A stretch of 64,000 bases of DNA from Mesorhizobium sp. L-8-3 (GCF_016756615.1 NZ_AP023262.1:1920501-1984500); one strand, 5' to 3'; positions 18,651 to 28,278 are shown, counted from the first letter of the stretch. Program-made: numbers and translations. The notes: generated from the sequence alone by a model not told the origin.

Positions 18651-19751
18651 TCACTGCGCGGCACGTCGGGAGACCTCTCCGGCCACTTCTTCGAGCGACC
18701 TCAGCCAGGCCAGTGCACGCCGTTCGTCCCGGTCCAGCAATCCGTCATGCTTCGGCAGTCGGCACGCTTCCAGTTCGGCAGGCAGTGTTCCGCTCTCCCA
18801 AGAGGAAATCACCTGCGGATGGATGTAGCCGCTGCGACACACCGACCGGGTGTTGCCGATGCACGCGGCCACCTCGTCGATGATCTCGTTGCGGAGCGAC
18901 GCAACTTTGCCGGCGCTATCGGGAAGCGGCATGCGGGCGAACAGCGCCAGCGCCCGCACCGTTGCGCCCCAGGTTCGGAAATGCTTGGAACTGAAGCGGG
19001 GATCGGATGCATCCCTGATATAGGCATTGACCGCCTGGGACGTGACAGGAAGCCGGTTCCCTTCCTCATCCAGATATTGGAACAGCTGCTGGCCGGGCAA
19101 CTCCTGCGTGTTCCGGACGATCCTGGCGATGCGGCGGTCGGTGAGATCGAGCCGCCACTCCCTGCCCGACTTGCCCTTGAAGAAGAACCGCATCGCCGAC
19201 CCTGATATGTCGACATGGCGATCGAGCAGCGTCGTCAGCCCGAAACTGCCATTGTCCTTCGCATAGGCTTCATTGCCGATCCTGATCATGGTCCGGTCGA
19301 GCAGCCAGACGACCGCCGCGATGACCCGCGCTTGCGGCAATCCGCGTCTTCGAAGGTCCCGATCGACATGGCGCCGCAACCGAGGAAGGGCCCGCGCGAA
19401 CGGTATCAGGCTCGAGAACTTGGCCTCGTCGCGCATCTGCACCCAGTCTGGATGGTAGAGATATTGGCGCCGGCCCCGCTGGTCCCTTCCCCTCGCCTGG
19501 ATGTGCCCCTTGCGGTCGGGACAGATCCAGACCTCGGTCCAGGCCGGCGGAATTGCGAGGTCGCGAATGCGGGTGAGTGTCCGGGCGTCGTCGATCTTCT
19601 GCGCACCCAGCAGGAAGCAGAATCCGCGACCGGACCGCTTGCGGAGGATGCCGGCTTCATCATCGGCGACATATCGCAACGAAGCGGCGCGCGCGACTTC
19701 GGCACGGCCCGGTTCATCATCTTGTTTCCCAGGCTTCGCCGGGGCGTTCAA
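18651..19751 (-). CDS. Type IB DNA topoisomerase
   Basis: A 366-residue poxvirus-like topoisomerase IB, which relaxes supercoils through a 3'-phosphotyrosyl nick. Visible active-site segments: RIGNEAYAKDNGSFGLTTL with the first Arg, FFFKGKSGREW with the Lys, SKHFRTWGAT with His/Arg, and the Tyr in CRSGYIHPQV near residue 320. The N-terminal domain (FCFLLGAQKIDDARTLTRIRDLAIPPAWTEVWICP) is standard. The start is TTG, supported by a GGAG site 8 bases upstream. It runs convergently to the HWE kinase gene, 25 bases away. Confidence 0.93.
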   Translation of the reverse strand: MNAPAKPGKQDDEPGRAEVARAASLRYVADDEAGILRKRSGRGFCFLLGAQKIDDARTLTRIRDLAIPPAWTEVWICPDRKGHIQARGRDQRGRRQYLYHPDWVQMRDEAKFSSLIPFARALPRLRRHVDRDLRRRGLPQARVIAAVVWLLDRTMIRIGNEAYAKDNGSFGLTTLLDRHVDISGSAMRFFFKGKSGREWRLDLTDRRIARIVRNTQELPGQQLFQYLDEEGNRLPVTSQAVNAYIRDASDPRFSSKHFRTWGATVRALALFARMPLPDSAGKVASLRNEIIDEVAACIGNTRSVCRSGYIHPQVISSWESGTLPAELEACRLPKHDGLLDRDERRALAWLRSLEEVAGEVSRRAAQ

Positions 19752-19892
19752 TCACGTTTCTCCGGCTTCGGACCAGGCGTGTCGCCGGTCACTATTCGCC
19801 CGGCCCCCCAGATGCATCCAACGTGCCAGATCGAGATCCCGTTCCATCGACCGAAGACGAAGTGGATGAGCCAAAGACGGTCCGAGCTTCTT

Positions 19893-19917
19893 GGAACGAA
19901 CCCGCGCAATGGGTGTT
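19893..19917 (+). promoter_or_regulatory. Candidate EcfG (general stress) promoter
   Basis: GGAAC at 19893-19897 and TGTT at 19914-19917 with a 16-base spacer fit the alphaproteobacterial EcfG consensus (GGAAC-N16/17-CGTT) except for one base. It lies 37 bases before the ATG of the DUF1236 gene, a family often in this regulon. Confidence 0.5.
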
Positions 19918-19954
19918 TGCCCCTGATGCGGGCGGCCAACTCAAGGAGGTAGCC

Positions 19955-20266
19955 ATGCGTTCGAGATCATGGATTGCGCTTATTGGGGCGACAATGCTGG
20001 CGACAGGAACGGGCGTCGCGATGGCCCAGGACACCGTCATCATCCGGCCGGAGCAACGGACCGTGATCCGGGAGTATGTGCAGCGCGAGCCGGTGGCTTC
20101 GATCGACCTGCCGGGAATCGAGCTCAATATCGGCACGCCCGTGCCCGAGACCGTTGAACTCTACCCGATCGACGTTCCCGATGTGACCTATCAATATGTC
20201 GTCGTCGACGGGCGGACCGTGATTGTCGACCCGGCGGATCGCAGGATCGTCGAGATCATCCGATGA
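19955..20266 (+). CDS. DUF1236 periplasmic protein
   Basis: A 103-residue protein with a signal peptide (about 1-24, ending AMA-QD). The mature part has PEQRTVIREYVQREP and the DUF1236 repeat-like pattern IGTPVPETVELYPIDVPDVTYQYVVVDGRTVIVDPADRRIVEII. DUF1236 proteins are periplasmic and frequent in Rhizobiales stress regulons; no activity is known. An AAGGAGGT site precedes the ATG. An EcfG-like promoter is upstream, and a double hairpin follows the stop. Confidence 0.88.
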   Translation: MRSRSWIALIGATMLATGTGVAMAQDTVIIRPEQRTVIREYVQREPVASIDLPGIELNIGTPVPETVELYPIDVPDVTYQYVVVDGRTVIVDPADRRIVEIIR

Positions 20267-20273
20267 TCGGAAT

Positions 20274-20327
20274 TCCGGCCGAACGGCCGGATACCCTTCC
20301 GGCGGAGCGGAGTTTCCGCTGGAAGGG
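20274..20327 (+). terminator. Double hairpin after the DUF1236 gene
   Basis: Stem TCCGGCC (20274-20280) pairs with GGCCGGA (20285-20291). A second stem, CCCTTCC (20294-20300) with GGAAGGG (20321-20327), has an inner AGCGG/CCGCT pairing. No clear T-run follows, so it could be a terminator or an mRNA 3' stabiliser. The 270 bases from here to the LysR gene hold no gene I can support. Confidence 0.5.
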
Positions 20328-20599
20328 ACGCATCCTTCACAATGAGCGTCAGTCCGCGACTTCAATCGCTTTGCTCATGCCATCCCGCAGTCGCTGAACC
20401 GTGATGTTGAGGTCGATCATCTCATGCGGGGCAAAGCCTGAGTGGCGAAGGAGCGAGGCGGTGAGGCAGCCTGTCTTCCTATGAAGCGAACTGCCTTTGG
20501 GCGACAGATGCACTTCGACCTGACTACGCCACTGCGACGACGTTCGACAAAGGGCCGAGGGCTGCGATAGCTGGATTGACCTCTTGCCGTGTCGGGCGC

Positions 20600-21478
20600 T
20601 CAAGAGCGTCCCAATATCCATTCCCTGAAGGTCGCGATCTTCGGATCGTTCTGAGTGACTTCCGGGCAGACCAGATAGTAGGCGAAGTCCTCCATGTGGG
20701 TCTCCTCCAAAAGCTTTACGAGTTGCCCGCCCTCGACCTCGCCCGCGACCATCGCAGCCGGCAACAGTCCTGCGCCCTGCCCGCCGAGCACCGCTTTCAG
20801 CAACAGGCTCGAATCGTCGAAGGACGGCCCCCGCGGAGCACGAAGTTCTTCGATCCCGTTGCTCTGGAACCATAGGCTCCAGCCCTTGCGTTCGGCGTCG
20901 TGCACATGCGGCCAACGAACCAGATCCTCCGCCCCGGCCGGCAGGCCGAGCCGCTCGACCAGGGAGGGCGCGGCCACCACCACCATTTCGACCGCCACGA
21001 CCCGGTCGCTTCGAAGACCGCCATAGCGCCCCAAACCGTGGCGTATGGCCACGTCGACGCCGCTGCGCGAGAAATCGACCACGGCGTTACTCGTGACGAT
21101 CTGGAGATCGATCTCGGGATGCGCGTCCTGGAACGACTTCATGCGCGGAACCAACCAGGCCGACGCGAAAAACGGCGTGACGCTGATCGTCAGCACGCCG
21201 CTGTCGGTCGAGGCGGCGACACGGCGTGTTGCGTCCGCGATCTGGCGAAAGGCATTGCGGATGGATGGAAGGTAGTCGCGCCCCGCCGGCGTCAGATGGA
21301 TGCCCCGGTTCACCCGCTCGAAGAGCCTTACCCCGAGATGGGTCTCCAGCGTCTTGAGCATCTGGCTGACGGCGCCCGGAGTAACGAACAACTCCTCCGC
21401 GGCCGCCTTGACCGAAAGATGGCGCGCCGCTGCCTCGAAGGCCTTGAGGGCGTTGAGGGGCGGCAGTCGCTGAGCCAT
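20600..21478 (-). CDS. LysR-family regulator (GcvA-like)
   Basis: A 292-residue LysR regulator. The winged helix has PPLNALKAFEAAARHLSVKAAAEELFVTPGAVSQMLKTLE, and the inducer domain starts at about 92 (SGVLTISVTPFFASAWLVPRM), a GcvA-group feature. It is divergent from an amidase gene, 123 bases apart, and probably controls the amidase-MFS unit, using the amidase substrate or product as inducer. The intergenic region is AT-richer than its surroundings (TTTAGTTATTCTAATCTG) as expected for the operator. Confidence 0.9.
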   Translation of the reverse strand: MAQRLPPLNALKAFEAAARHLSVKAAAEELFVTPGAVSQMLKTLETHLGVRLFERVNRGIHLTPAGRDYLPSIRNAFRQIADATRRVAASTDSGVLTISVTPFFASAWLVPRMKSFQDAHPEIDLQIVTSNAVVDFSRSGVDVAIRHGLGRYGGLRSDRVVAVEMVVVAAPSLVERLGLPAGAEDLVRWPHVHDAERKGWSLWFQSNGIEELRAPRGPSFDDSSLLLKAVLGGQGAGLLPAAMVAGEVEGGQLVKLLEETHMEDFAYYLVCPEVTQNDPKIATFREWILGRS

Positions 21479-21601
21479 AGTTTAGTTATTCTAATCTGAT
21501 CCGGAAAGGAATTCTGGTTTGCGGAGGCGCCCGCGCACATGCTTTACAAGAGGGACATTGAACTCTTGAATGCAGAAGCGCAAGGCGCGCGGAGGGAAAG
21601 A

Positions 21602-23101
21602 ATGAGTTTTTCTGCTTTGGGCGCTTGTCCGAACAGCGCTCTGACGGAGCAAGGAATGACCGATCCGATTGCCGATCTGGCCTTTCTCGGGCTCATGGAT
21701 GTGGGCGCATTGATAAGGAGCCGAACCGTTTCGTCGCGCGCCTTGCTGGAGGCACAGCTTCAGCGCATCGCGATGCTGGATGGACGCCTGCACAGCTATG
21801 TGCAGGTGCTCGACACTGCCGCGCGTATACAGGCCGAAGCCGCCGACGAAGAGATAGCCGCCGGCCGCTATCGCGGACCGCTGCATGGCGTGCCGGTCGC
21901 GATCAAGGATCTGTGCTGGATCGAAGGTGTACCGACTGCGGCGGGAACCACTGTCTACAAGAATTTTGTGCCTGCCGAGGATGCCACGGTCGTCCGGCGG
22001 CTGAGGGCGGCGGGCGCAGTTCTCATCGGGAAGACACAACTGACGGAAGGTGCCTATTCGGACCACCATCCGTCCGTGATACCGCCGTGCAATCCGTGGA
22101 ACGGGGACTATTGGACGGGAATCTCCTCCAGCGGCTCAGCCGTAGCGACGGCGGCAGGCCTGTGTTTCGGAGCGATCGCCTCGGACACGGGCGGCTCCAT
22201 TCGCTGGCCCTGTGCGGCAAACGGCACGACCGGCATCAAGCCGACATGGGGCCGTGTCAGCCGCCACGGTGTCTTCGAGCTCGCGGCTTCTCTCGACCAT
22301 GTCGGAACAATCGCGCGGAGCGTCGTCGACGCGGGCGCTATGCTCGCGGCGATCGCAGGCCACGATCCACGCGACCCCACCACATCCAACGACCCGGTAC
22401 CGGACTACATGGCCGTGACGCGGATCGGCGCAGGCGGATTACGCATCGGCATCGACGCGCAATGGAACAGTCGGGACGTCGACCCTGAGACGCAGGCGGT
22501 GCTTGCCGCGGCAGCGGCAGTGTTCGCAGAACTCGGTGCGGAGCTCGTACCGATCGCGTTTCCGGATGTCGACCAGATCGTCGCTGACTGGGTTCCGAAT
22601 TGCGCGGTCGAGGCAGCCGTCGCCCATGAAGGCACCTATGCGGCGCACAAGGAGCAGTACGGGTCCATTCTCGCCTCTGTGATCGAGGCCGGGCAGGCCG
22701 TGTCGGGCACCGCGTATCAGAAGATCCTGCTGCGGCGCGCAGCCTTCCGTGGCCGCGTCGAGAACCTCTTTCGTTCCATCGACCTTTTGCTGACGCCCGT
22801 CCAACCCTTCGCGCCCCTGATGCTGGCCGCCGTCGCCACGCTTGGCGAACGGCCGGACCTCGTTGCCGCATTGCAACGCTATACCTGCCCGTTCGACATG
22901 AGCGGCCATCCGACGCTTTCCTTCCCCGCCGGCTTCACGGGCGAGGGCATGCCGATCGGCCTGCAACTCGTTGCAGGTCATCTCCGGGAGGCGATGCTGC
23001 TGCGCGCGGGCGCGGCATTCCAGAACGTCACGACGTGGCATAACCGCCACCCGGCGATGATTCTGGAAGGCGGTCCGATGATTGCGGAGATGACGATATG
23101 A
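21602..23101 (+). CDS. Amidase (amidase signature family)
   Basis: A 499-residue amidase. The Ser-cisSer-Lys triad is visible: Lys in GVPVAIKDLCW, the first Ser in WTGISSSGSAVATAAGL and the nucleophile in SDTGGSIRWPCA. The C-terminal GHPTLSFPAGFTGEGMPIGLQLV is typical. It hydrolyses an amide to acid and ammonia; the substrate is unknown. ATG 21602 has GGAGG spaced 6 bases, whereas ATG 21656 (MTDPIAD) starts at the family's usual N-terminus with a weaker site, so either may be used. An MFS transporter gene follows 118 bases downstream; a LysR gene is divergent. Confidence 0.92.
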   Translation: MSFSALGACPNSALTEQGMTDPIADLAFLGLMDVGALIRSRTVSSRALLEAQLQRIAMLDGRLHSYVQVLDTAARIQAEAADEEIAAGRYRGPLHGVPVAIKDLCWIEGVPTAAGTTVYKNFVPAEDATVVRRLRAAGAVLIGKTQLTEGAYSDHHPSVIPPCNPWNGDYWTGISSSGSAVATAAGLCFGAIASDTGGSIRWPCAANGTTGIKPTWGRVSRHGVFELAASLDHVGTIARSVVDAGAMLAAIAGHDPRDPTTSNDPVPDYMAVTRIGAGGLRIGIDAQWNSRDVDPETQAVLAAAAAVFAELGAELVPIAFPDVDQIVADWVPNCAVEAAVAHEGTYAAHKEQYGSILASVIEAGQAVSGTAYQKILLRRAAFRGRVENLFRSIDLLLTPVQPFAPLMLAAVATLGERPDLVAALQRYTCPFDMSGHPTLSFPAGFTGEGMPIGLQLVAGHLREAMLLRAGAAFQNVTTWHNRHPAMILEGGPMIAEMTI

Positions 23102-23219
23102 GCAGGCGGATCGTTCTCCCCTTCGCGCCAATCCGTTTGCATGGGAGACAAGCAATCCCTTTGTCCAAAACGGCCGACGACGCTATGCGCATACAGAGGT
23201 CCTGGACCGGAGAATGACC

Positions 23220-24458
23220 ATGAACAGGCAGGACCAGGACAGATTGTTCCACGGGTGGGTCGTGGTCGCCGCAGCTTTCGTGGTGACCTTTGTCGGTTTC
23301 GGCAGCGCCTACACATTCGGTTCCTTCGTCGAAGCGTTGCAGGAGGAGTTCGGAGCTTCGCGCGGGGCGGTGTCGCTCGTCTTCTCGATCGCCGGTTTCC
23401 TGTATTTCGGGCTCGGCGTTGTTTCGGGACCGCTCGCTGACCGCTGGGGCGCGAGAAGGCTCGCCGTCTGCGGAATGCTGCTCGTCGGCCTCGGCCTGGT
23501 TCTTGCCAGCCAGGCGGAAACGATCGTCCAGGTCTATGCAGCCTATGGGCTCGGGATCGGCCTCGGGGTCGGTTGCGCCTATGTCCCGGCGATCGGGGCG
23601 GTGCAGCGCTGGTTCGTCAGGCGACGCGGCTTCGCGTCCGGCCTGGCGGTGAGCGGCATCGGCGTGGGCACGCTGGTGATGCCGCCGCTCGCGACCATGC
23701 TGATCACGGTGACCGGCTGGCGTGAAACCTATCTCGTTCTGGGAGTCGGTGCTGCGGCCGTTGGGGTCGGCGCTTCGCTCCTTATCGAGGACGACCCGCG
23801 CCAACGCGGCCTTGAACCGGACGGTGGCCCTCTGGAGCCGACCTCACGCGCGGTCGTGCGACAGGGCTTGTCGGTCGGTGAAGCCATCCGCAGCGCGCGT
23901 TTCCTCGGCCTCTATGCGGCATGCCTCATCAGCGCGTTCGGCGTCTTTGTCCCATTCGTGCATCTGGTTCCCTATGCGATCGATCGCCAGGTCCCGACGG
24001 CGGCTGCCGTCATGCTGCTCGGGGCGATCGGCGTGGGGAGCACCGCAGGCCGCTTTTTCCTGGGCGGAGTGGCCGACAGGGTGGGCAGGGATGCCTTCCT
24101 TGTCGCGATGTATGTGGGCATGGCGGCATCACTCGTCTTCTGGGCTGCCGCAGGCGGATTCTGGTCACTTGCGATCTTCGCGCTTGCATTCGGGATCTTC
24201 TACGGCGGCTGGGTCGCTATTCTGCCGGCCATCGTTTCCGATCATTTCGGCGGGCGCAATGTCAGCGGGATCATCGGGGTCCTCTACACCAGTGTCGCGA
24301 TCGGAACGCTTGTCGGCCCCAGCGCAGCGGGTTTTGCCTTCGACGTCAGCCACAGTTACTTCCTTCCGATCGCGGCCAGCGTGGCGGCAAACCTGGTCGC
24401 TGCCACCATCGCCCTTGCAACGGGCAGGACCGTCTCGCCGATCAGATTGATGTCATAG
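23220..24458 (+). CDS. MFS transporter (oxalate/formate antiporter or MCT-like group)
   Basis: A 412-residue transporter with 12 helices. Visible: FHGWVVVAAAFVVTFVGFGSAYTFGSF (MCT/OFA-type first helix), the loop 2-3 motif GPLADRWGARRLAVCG, and the equivalent GGVADRVGRDAFL between helices 8 and 9. This group moves monocarboxylates and similar acids. Located after the amidase gene, it likely imports the amide or exports the acid formed. GGAG lies 7 bases before ATG 23220; an in-frame ATG at 23214 is too close to that site. Confidence 0.88.
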   Translation: MNRQDQDRLFHGWVVVAAAFVVTFVGFGSAYTFGSFVEALQEEFGASRGAVSLVFSIAGFLYFGLGVVSGPLADRWGARRLAVCGMLLVGLGLVLASQAETIVQVYAAYGLGIGLGVGCAYVPAIGAVQRWFVRRRGFASGLAVSGIGVGTLVMPPLATMLITVTGWRETYLVLGVGAAAVGVGASLLIEDDPRQRGLEPDGGPLEPTSRAVVRQGLSVGEAIRSARFLGLYAACLISAFGVFVPFVHLVPYAIDRQVPTAAAVMLLGAIGVGSTAGRFFLGGVADRVGRDAFLVAMYVGMAASLVFWAAAGGFWSLAIFALAFGIFYGGWVAILPAIVSDHFGGRNVSGIIGVLYTSVAIGTLVGPSAAGFAFDVSHSYFLPIAASVAANLVAATIALATGRTVSPIRLMS

Positions 24459-24524
24459 TCTCGATAGCGGTATCCGTCCGCAGATGAGGTCGCGGGACCG
24501 GCACGGACAGCTCGGCCTGATGCG

Positions 24525-25436
24525 TCAGACCTGCTCGGTCGGCAGCAGCTCGGAGCGGAACCGCTCGATCAACCACCTTCCGGCCGGCCCAGGCGGGGTG
24601 TCGTTGCGATGGAAGGCGAAGGCCGGATAGCCGGCCGGCGGATAGGGCTCCAGGTCGAGCTTCACCAGCCGCCCGGCGGCGACGTCCGCCTCGATCATCC
24701 ATAACGGCAGGCCGCCCCAGCCCAGCCCGGAGAGGATCAGGTTGCGCTTGGTCGCCGTATCGGTCATGCGCCAGGTCCGGTACGCATAGACCCCGAAATC
24801 CTGCCCTTCCGTCATCTTCGATACGTCTGAGACGACCAGCTGGATGTGATCGCGCACCACCGAGAGTGGTACGCGGCCAGGATAGAGCGCGAGCGGATGA
24901 TCCGGCGCCGCGACCGGAACCATCGTCGTTTCGCCGATGCGGATGGCGGCGAGTTCATCGCTGAGATTCAAGGCCTGGCCACCGAAGCTGACGTCGCACT
25001 GCCGGGCAAGCAACTGCTGCCACACGATGCCGATCGCGCCGATGCTGAGGCGCAGAGGCACAGTCGGGAACTGCGCGTCGAATGTCTTCAGCACCTTCAC
25101 CAGCGCAGGCGCGGGCAGCACCACGTCGACCGCGATGGCCAACTCGGCCTCGATCCCCTGTTTCAGTCCCCGGGCACGGGCGCGGATCGCCTGCAGCGCG
25201 CCGGCAATACGCCTGGCATCGACCAGCATGGCCTGGCCTTCGGGCGTGAGCCGCGGCTCACGCACGCCTTCGCGCAGGAAAAGCTTCAGATCGAGCTGCG
25301 TCTCGAGGTTGGCGATCGTGTAGCTGATCACGGACTGGGCTCGGTTCAGCTTGCGAGCCGCGGCCGAAAAACTGCCCTGCTCGGCGACGGCGAGGAATAC
25401 CTGCAACTGATCGAGCGTGGGGTTGGCTCCACTCAT
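24525..25436 (-). CDS. LysR-family regulator
   Basis: A 303-residue LysR regulator with the helix-turn-helix in PTLDQLQVFLAVAEQGSFSAAARKLNRAQSVISYTIANLE and an effector domain from about 95. It is divergent from an FMN-dependent azoreductase gene, 120 bases apart, and probably regulates it in response to quinones or an electrophile, by analogy with other azoreductase-linked LysR proteins. Three ATCGA half-sites in the intergenic region are candidate operators. Confidence 0.9.
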   Translation of the reverse strand: MSGANPTLDQLQVFLAVAEQGSFSAAARKLNRAQSVISYTIANLETQLDLKLFLREGVREPRLTPEGQAMLVDARRIAGALQAIRARARGLKQGIEAELAIAVDVVLPAPALVKVLKTFDAQFPTVPLRLSIGAIGIVWQQLLARQCDVSFGGQALNLSDELAAIRIGETTMVPVAAPDHPLALYPGRVPLSVVRDHIQLVVSDVSKMTEGQDFGVYAYRTWRMTDTATKRNLILSGLGWGGLPLWMIEADVAAGRLVKLDLEPYPPAGYPAFAFHRNDTPPGPAGRWLIERFRSELLPTEQV

Positions 25437-25447
25437 GTATCTATCTC

Positions 25448-25477
25448 ATCGATGGAAAGCATCGACATTATATCGAT
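25448..25477. promoter_or_regulatory. Candidate LysR operator (ATCGAT repeats)
   Basis: ATCGAT occurs at 25448-25453 and 25472-25477 with ATCGA at 25461-25465. TCGAT-N7-ATCGA (25449-25465) is a perfect inverted repeat of the T-N11-A type recognised by LysR proteins. It starts 12 bases from the LysR start codon and lies about 80 bases from the azoreductase start. Confidence 0.6.
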
Positions 25478-25556
25478 TTTTTCAACCGGTCACTCATCCT
25501 ATCTCAACCGGGAAACTCACGCCGACGGCGTTTCGGCGAATGGAAGGAAGAGACCG

Positions 25557-26201
25557 ATGTCCAACATACTCCTCGTCACATCGAGCCCGCGCGGCTCCGC
25601 TTCAATCTCCTCCAAGGTCGCAATCGAACTGGCCGACAAGCTGAAGGCGGCCCTGCCGGGCAGCAAGGTCGTGCATCACGATCTGGTCGCGCAGCCTCTG
25701 CCGCATATCGTCCCCGACTACGCATCGGGCATCTACACGCCGCCCGAGGTTCGCACCGCGGCGCAGGCCGAACTGGTCGCCGTTTCCGACTCCGTCGTCG
25801 ACGAGTTGCTGGCTGCCGATCACGTCATCCTGGCGATGGGGATGGTGAACTTCTCGATTCCTTCGACGCTCAAAAGCTGGATCGATCACATCTCCCGTGC
25901 CGGCCGCACCTTCCGCTACGACGCAAACGGCCCCGAAGGGCTGGTCAAGGGCAAGAAGGTCTATGTGGTGATCGCGTCAGGCGGCGTCTATTCGGAAGGT
26001 CCCGCCGCGGCGGCGGATTTCGCAGGGCCGTATCTGAAGCAAGTCCTGGCTTTCAACGGCATGACGGATGTGGAGGTCATCCGCATCGAAGGTACTGCCC
26101 TTGGCGAAGACTCGGTCAAGAAAGGCCTCGCCGACGCTTCGGACCGTACCGACGCCATTTCCGCGGATCTGGCCGAACCGCAGGTCGCGCAGGCCGCCTG
26201 A
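25557..26201 (+). CDS. azoR: FMN-dependent NADH:quinone/azo reductase
   Basis: A 214-residue flavodoxin-fold reductase. Visible: [19 protein letters not shown] (FMN phosphate loop), [58 protein letters not shown], which is the AzoR signature around MxNFxIPSxLKxWID. The protein reduces quinones and azo dyes with NADH in the cytoplasm as a dimer. An AAGGAAGAG site precedes the ATG. It is divergent from a LysR gene that probably controls it. Confidence 0.93.
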   Translation: MSNILLVTSSPRGSASISSKVAIELADKLKAALPGSKVVHHDLVAQPLPHIVPDYASGIYTPPEVRTAAQAELVAVSDSVVDELLAADHVILAMGMVNFSIPSTLKSWIDHISRAGRTFRYDANGPEGLVKGKKVYVVIASGGVYSEGPAAAADFAGPYLKQVLAFNGMTDVEVIRIEGTALGEDSVKKGLADASDRTDAISADLAEPQVAQAA

Positions 26202-26250
26202 ACGGCGAAGGAACAGGGCTGCGGCCCACGGGATCGCCAGGCGCAAATGC

Positions 26251-26273
26251 GATGGCTGGCATGGCCAGCCATC
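26251..26273 (+). terminator. Hairpin after azoR
   Basis: A perfect 10-bp stem GATGGCTGGC (26251-26260) pairs with 26264-26273 around a 3-base loop, 50 bases after the azoR stop. The following sequence is not T-rich. The remaining 270 bases up to msrA contain no gene I can support. Confidence 0.5.
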
Positions 26274-26547
26274 ATTGTGGTCGTGGCGTCAAGGCGATTG
26301 GCCGAACGGATCGGAAACGACTCCGGCAGCGGGCCTGCCTGATAAGGTCGCGAATGCCGCCATGTCCGGTCCAGGCAATGCAGCGCTGCCTCCGATTTGG
26401 GGGCGCGCTTCGAAGAAGGTTGGGCGCAATCGGCCGATGCGCGGCCTGAGCCTCAGTCAGCGTCTTGAGATCGGCCTGCCGTACTCTGATAATGGCGCTC
26501 GGCGATGCCTATATCATGGGCGAATCCGAGAACCGAGGAGTGAGACC

Positions 26548-27066
26548 ATGACGACAGAACGCGCGGTGCTTGCCGGCGGATGCTTCTGGGGGATGCAGGA
26601 TCTGATCCGCCGCTATCCCGGCGTTGTATCGACACGCGTCGGCTATTCCGGCGGCGACGTGCCCAATGCCACCTATCGCAATCATGGCAGTCATGCCGAG
26701 GCGATCGAGATCATTTTCGATCCGGCGAGGATCGGCTATCGCGACCTGCTGGAATTCTTCTTCCAGATTCACGATCCGACCACGCGCAACCGCCAGGGCA
26801 ACGATGTCGGCACGAGTTATCGTTCGGCGATCTTCTACACGAATGACGAACAAAAGCGCGTTGCCGAAGACACGATCGCGGACGTGGATGCGTCGGGCCT
26901 CTGGCCGGGCAAAGTGGTGACCGAGGTGACGCCGGTCGGCGATTTCTGGGAGGCCGAACCGGAGCATCAGGATTATCTTGAGCGTTATCCCAACGGCTAT
27001 ACCTGCCATTTCCCGCGGCCGAACTGGAAGCTCCCGAAACGCGAGACATTGCGCCAGGCCGGATAG
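26548..27066 (+). CDS. msrA: Peptide-methionine (S)-S-oxide reductase
   Basis: A 172-residue MsrA that reduces methionine-S-sulfoxide in proteins, using thioredoxin. The catalytic motif GGCFWGMQ (Cys about residue 12) and [24 protein letters not shown] with the conserved acidic pocket are visible, as are [11 protein letters not shown] and [19 protein letters not shown], where the C-terminal Cys can act in resolution. It has a GAGGAG ribosome site. It stands alone and ends before a short bidirectional hairpin. Confidence 0.95.
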   Translation: MTTERAVLAGGCFWGMQDLIRRYPGVVSTRVGYSGGDVPNATYRNHGSHAEAIEIIFDPARIGYRDLLEFFFQIHDPTTRNRQGNDVGTSYRSAIFYTNDEQKRVAEDTIADVDASGLWPGKVVTEVTPVGDFWEAEPEHQDYLERYPNGYTCHFPRPNWKLPKRETLRQAG

Positions 27067-27207
27067 CGGAAAGATGTCCGGGGCCGCGCCTGTCGCGCCG
27101 GCCCCGGGCCGCGGCGCATCCTCAAGCAGACATGCCAGGGCGGCGGACGCACCGATGGAATCGGCGCCGTCGCTCTATCAATTTCCTGCAGCATCGGACC
27201 TGTCGTA

Positions 27208-27224
27208 AAACCGCTTTGCGGTTT
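27208..27224. terminator. Short hairpin between msrA and the ATP-grasp gene
   Basis: AAACCGC (27208-27214), loop TTT, GCGGTTT (27218-27224). It is symmetric and A/T-flanked on both sides, so it may end transcription of both convergent units. Confidence 0.55.
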
Positions 27225-27242
27225 CGGGAGACATGCTTCAAG

Positions 27243-28196
27243 TCAGATTTCCGCGCGATGCTGTCGCGCATGCCGCTCCAGCGTCGCGGCGATCGCCTGG
27301 GGGATCGGCTGGCCGGTGCGTTCGGAGATGAAGAGATACTCGCCGGCGGGGTTGACCTCCAGGAAGACATGTTCGCCTGACGGCGTGACCCGGAAATCGA
27401 CCGCGCCGAATTTCAGGTTCATCTCGTCCATCAGCCCGAGGAGTTTCTTCGCGACATCGTCCGGCAGCGTATACGGCCGAACCGCCGCGGTACCGAGACC
27501 CTTGCGGTAATCGACTTGGTGATCGGCATCCGATGCTATCGACGCCGCAAAAATGTCGCCATCGATCACGGTCACCCGAAGATCCAGCCGTGCCGGCACG
27601 AAGGACTGGAAGATGACCGGAGCAAAGCGAACCGACTCGATCAGCGCCAGGTCGTCGCGTGTCACGATTGCGGTTTCCCTTGGCGCCTCCTGAATGTTGC
27701 GGAAGGCCTTCCGGATCACCTTGCCGACGCCGTGACGTTCGATGAAGGCGAGCGCTTCCTGCGGGCTGTTGCTGACCAGCGTCTCGGGTATGGCCAAGCC
27801 GTGTCGCCGCGCGACGCGCAGCTGATGCACCTTGCGCAACGCCATTTCGTCCGCTGTCGGCGGGTTCATCCAGAAACAGCGCATTGCGTACCAGACGCCC
27901 AGCAGGGCTTCGTTCGACTCCGACCACGCAAACAGACGTGCAGTGCCTTCCGTCACCTCCGGCGCGACCGTCATGTTGCGGATACGCCGATACCAGACCG
28001 CGCCGACTTTATCGAGTGCAACCCGACGTCCATCGGGAAGGTCGAAGAAATGCCCGTTCTCCACGGCTCCGGCATATGCGTTGAGCCGCATCCTTTCCGG
28101 AAACCAGGATACGTCGACGACTGCGTGATCCACGGTCAGGTGCTCGATGACCTTGTGCACATGCTGGTTGTCGAGGAACGATACGATCAGGATCAC
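27243..28196 (-). CDS. MvdD-type ATP-grasp ligase (graspetide-synthetase-like)
   Basis: A 317-residue ATP-grasp protein closest by motif to MvdD/MvdC graspetide synthetases, which use ATP to join a side-chain carboxylate to a Thr/Ser hydroxyl or Lys amine in a precursor peptide. Seen: N-terminal ILIVSFLDNQHVHKV, GAVWYRRIRN (67-74), NPPTADEMALRKVHQLRVA (111-129), QSFVPARLDLRVTV (197-210; Asp205, Arg207), VDYR (228-231) and the metal/ATP motif FLEVNPAGEYLF (278-289; Glu280, Asn282). The start is GTG 28196 with an AGAGGT site; the longer upstream frame is not family-like. It is the last of four minus-strand genes, 119 bases after the M43 peptidase stop. Its substrate is unknown; RimK-like glutamate ligation is a less likely alternative. 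Confidence 0.85.
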   Translation of the reverse strand: MILIVSFLDNQHVHKVIEHLTVDHAVVDVSWFPERMRLNAYAGAVENGHFFDLPDGRRVALDKVGAVWYRRIRNMTVAPEVTEGTARLFAWSESNEALLGVWYAMRCFWMNPPTADEMALRKVHQLRVARRHGLAIPETLVSNSPQEALAFIERHGVGKVIRKAFRNIQEAPRETAIVTRDDLALIESVRFAPVIFQSFVPARLDLRVTVIDGDIFAASIASDADHQVDYRKGLGTAAVRPYTLPDDVAKKLLGLMDEMNLKFGAVDFRVTPSGEHVFLEVNPAGEYLFISERTGQPIPQAIAATLERHARQHRAEI

Positions 28197-28278
28197 GGCG
28201 ACCTCTGTTGATGTGGGATGCGCCCTCGCCGGATCGGCAGCGGCGCGAGGGCGGCGGAATGAGAAAGCCGGGGAAGGG

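Noticed and set aside
20349..20915. 188-residue minus-strand frame downstream of and overlapping the LysR gene
   Set aside because: Mostly a shifted frame of the LysR gene; the part beyond it (20349-20599) has no recognisable family, though a gene remnant cannot be excluded.
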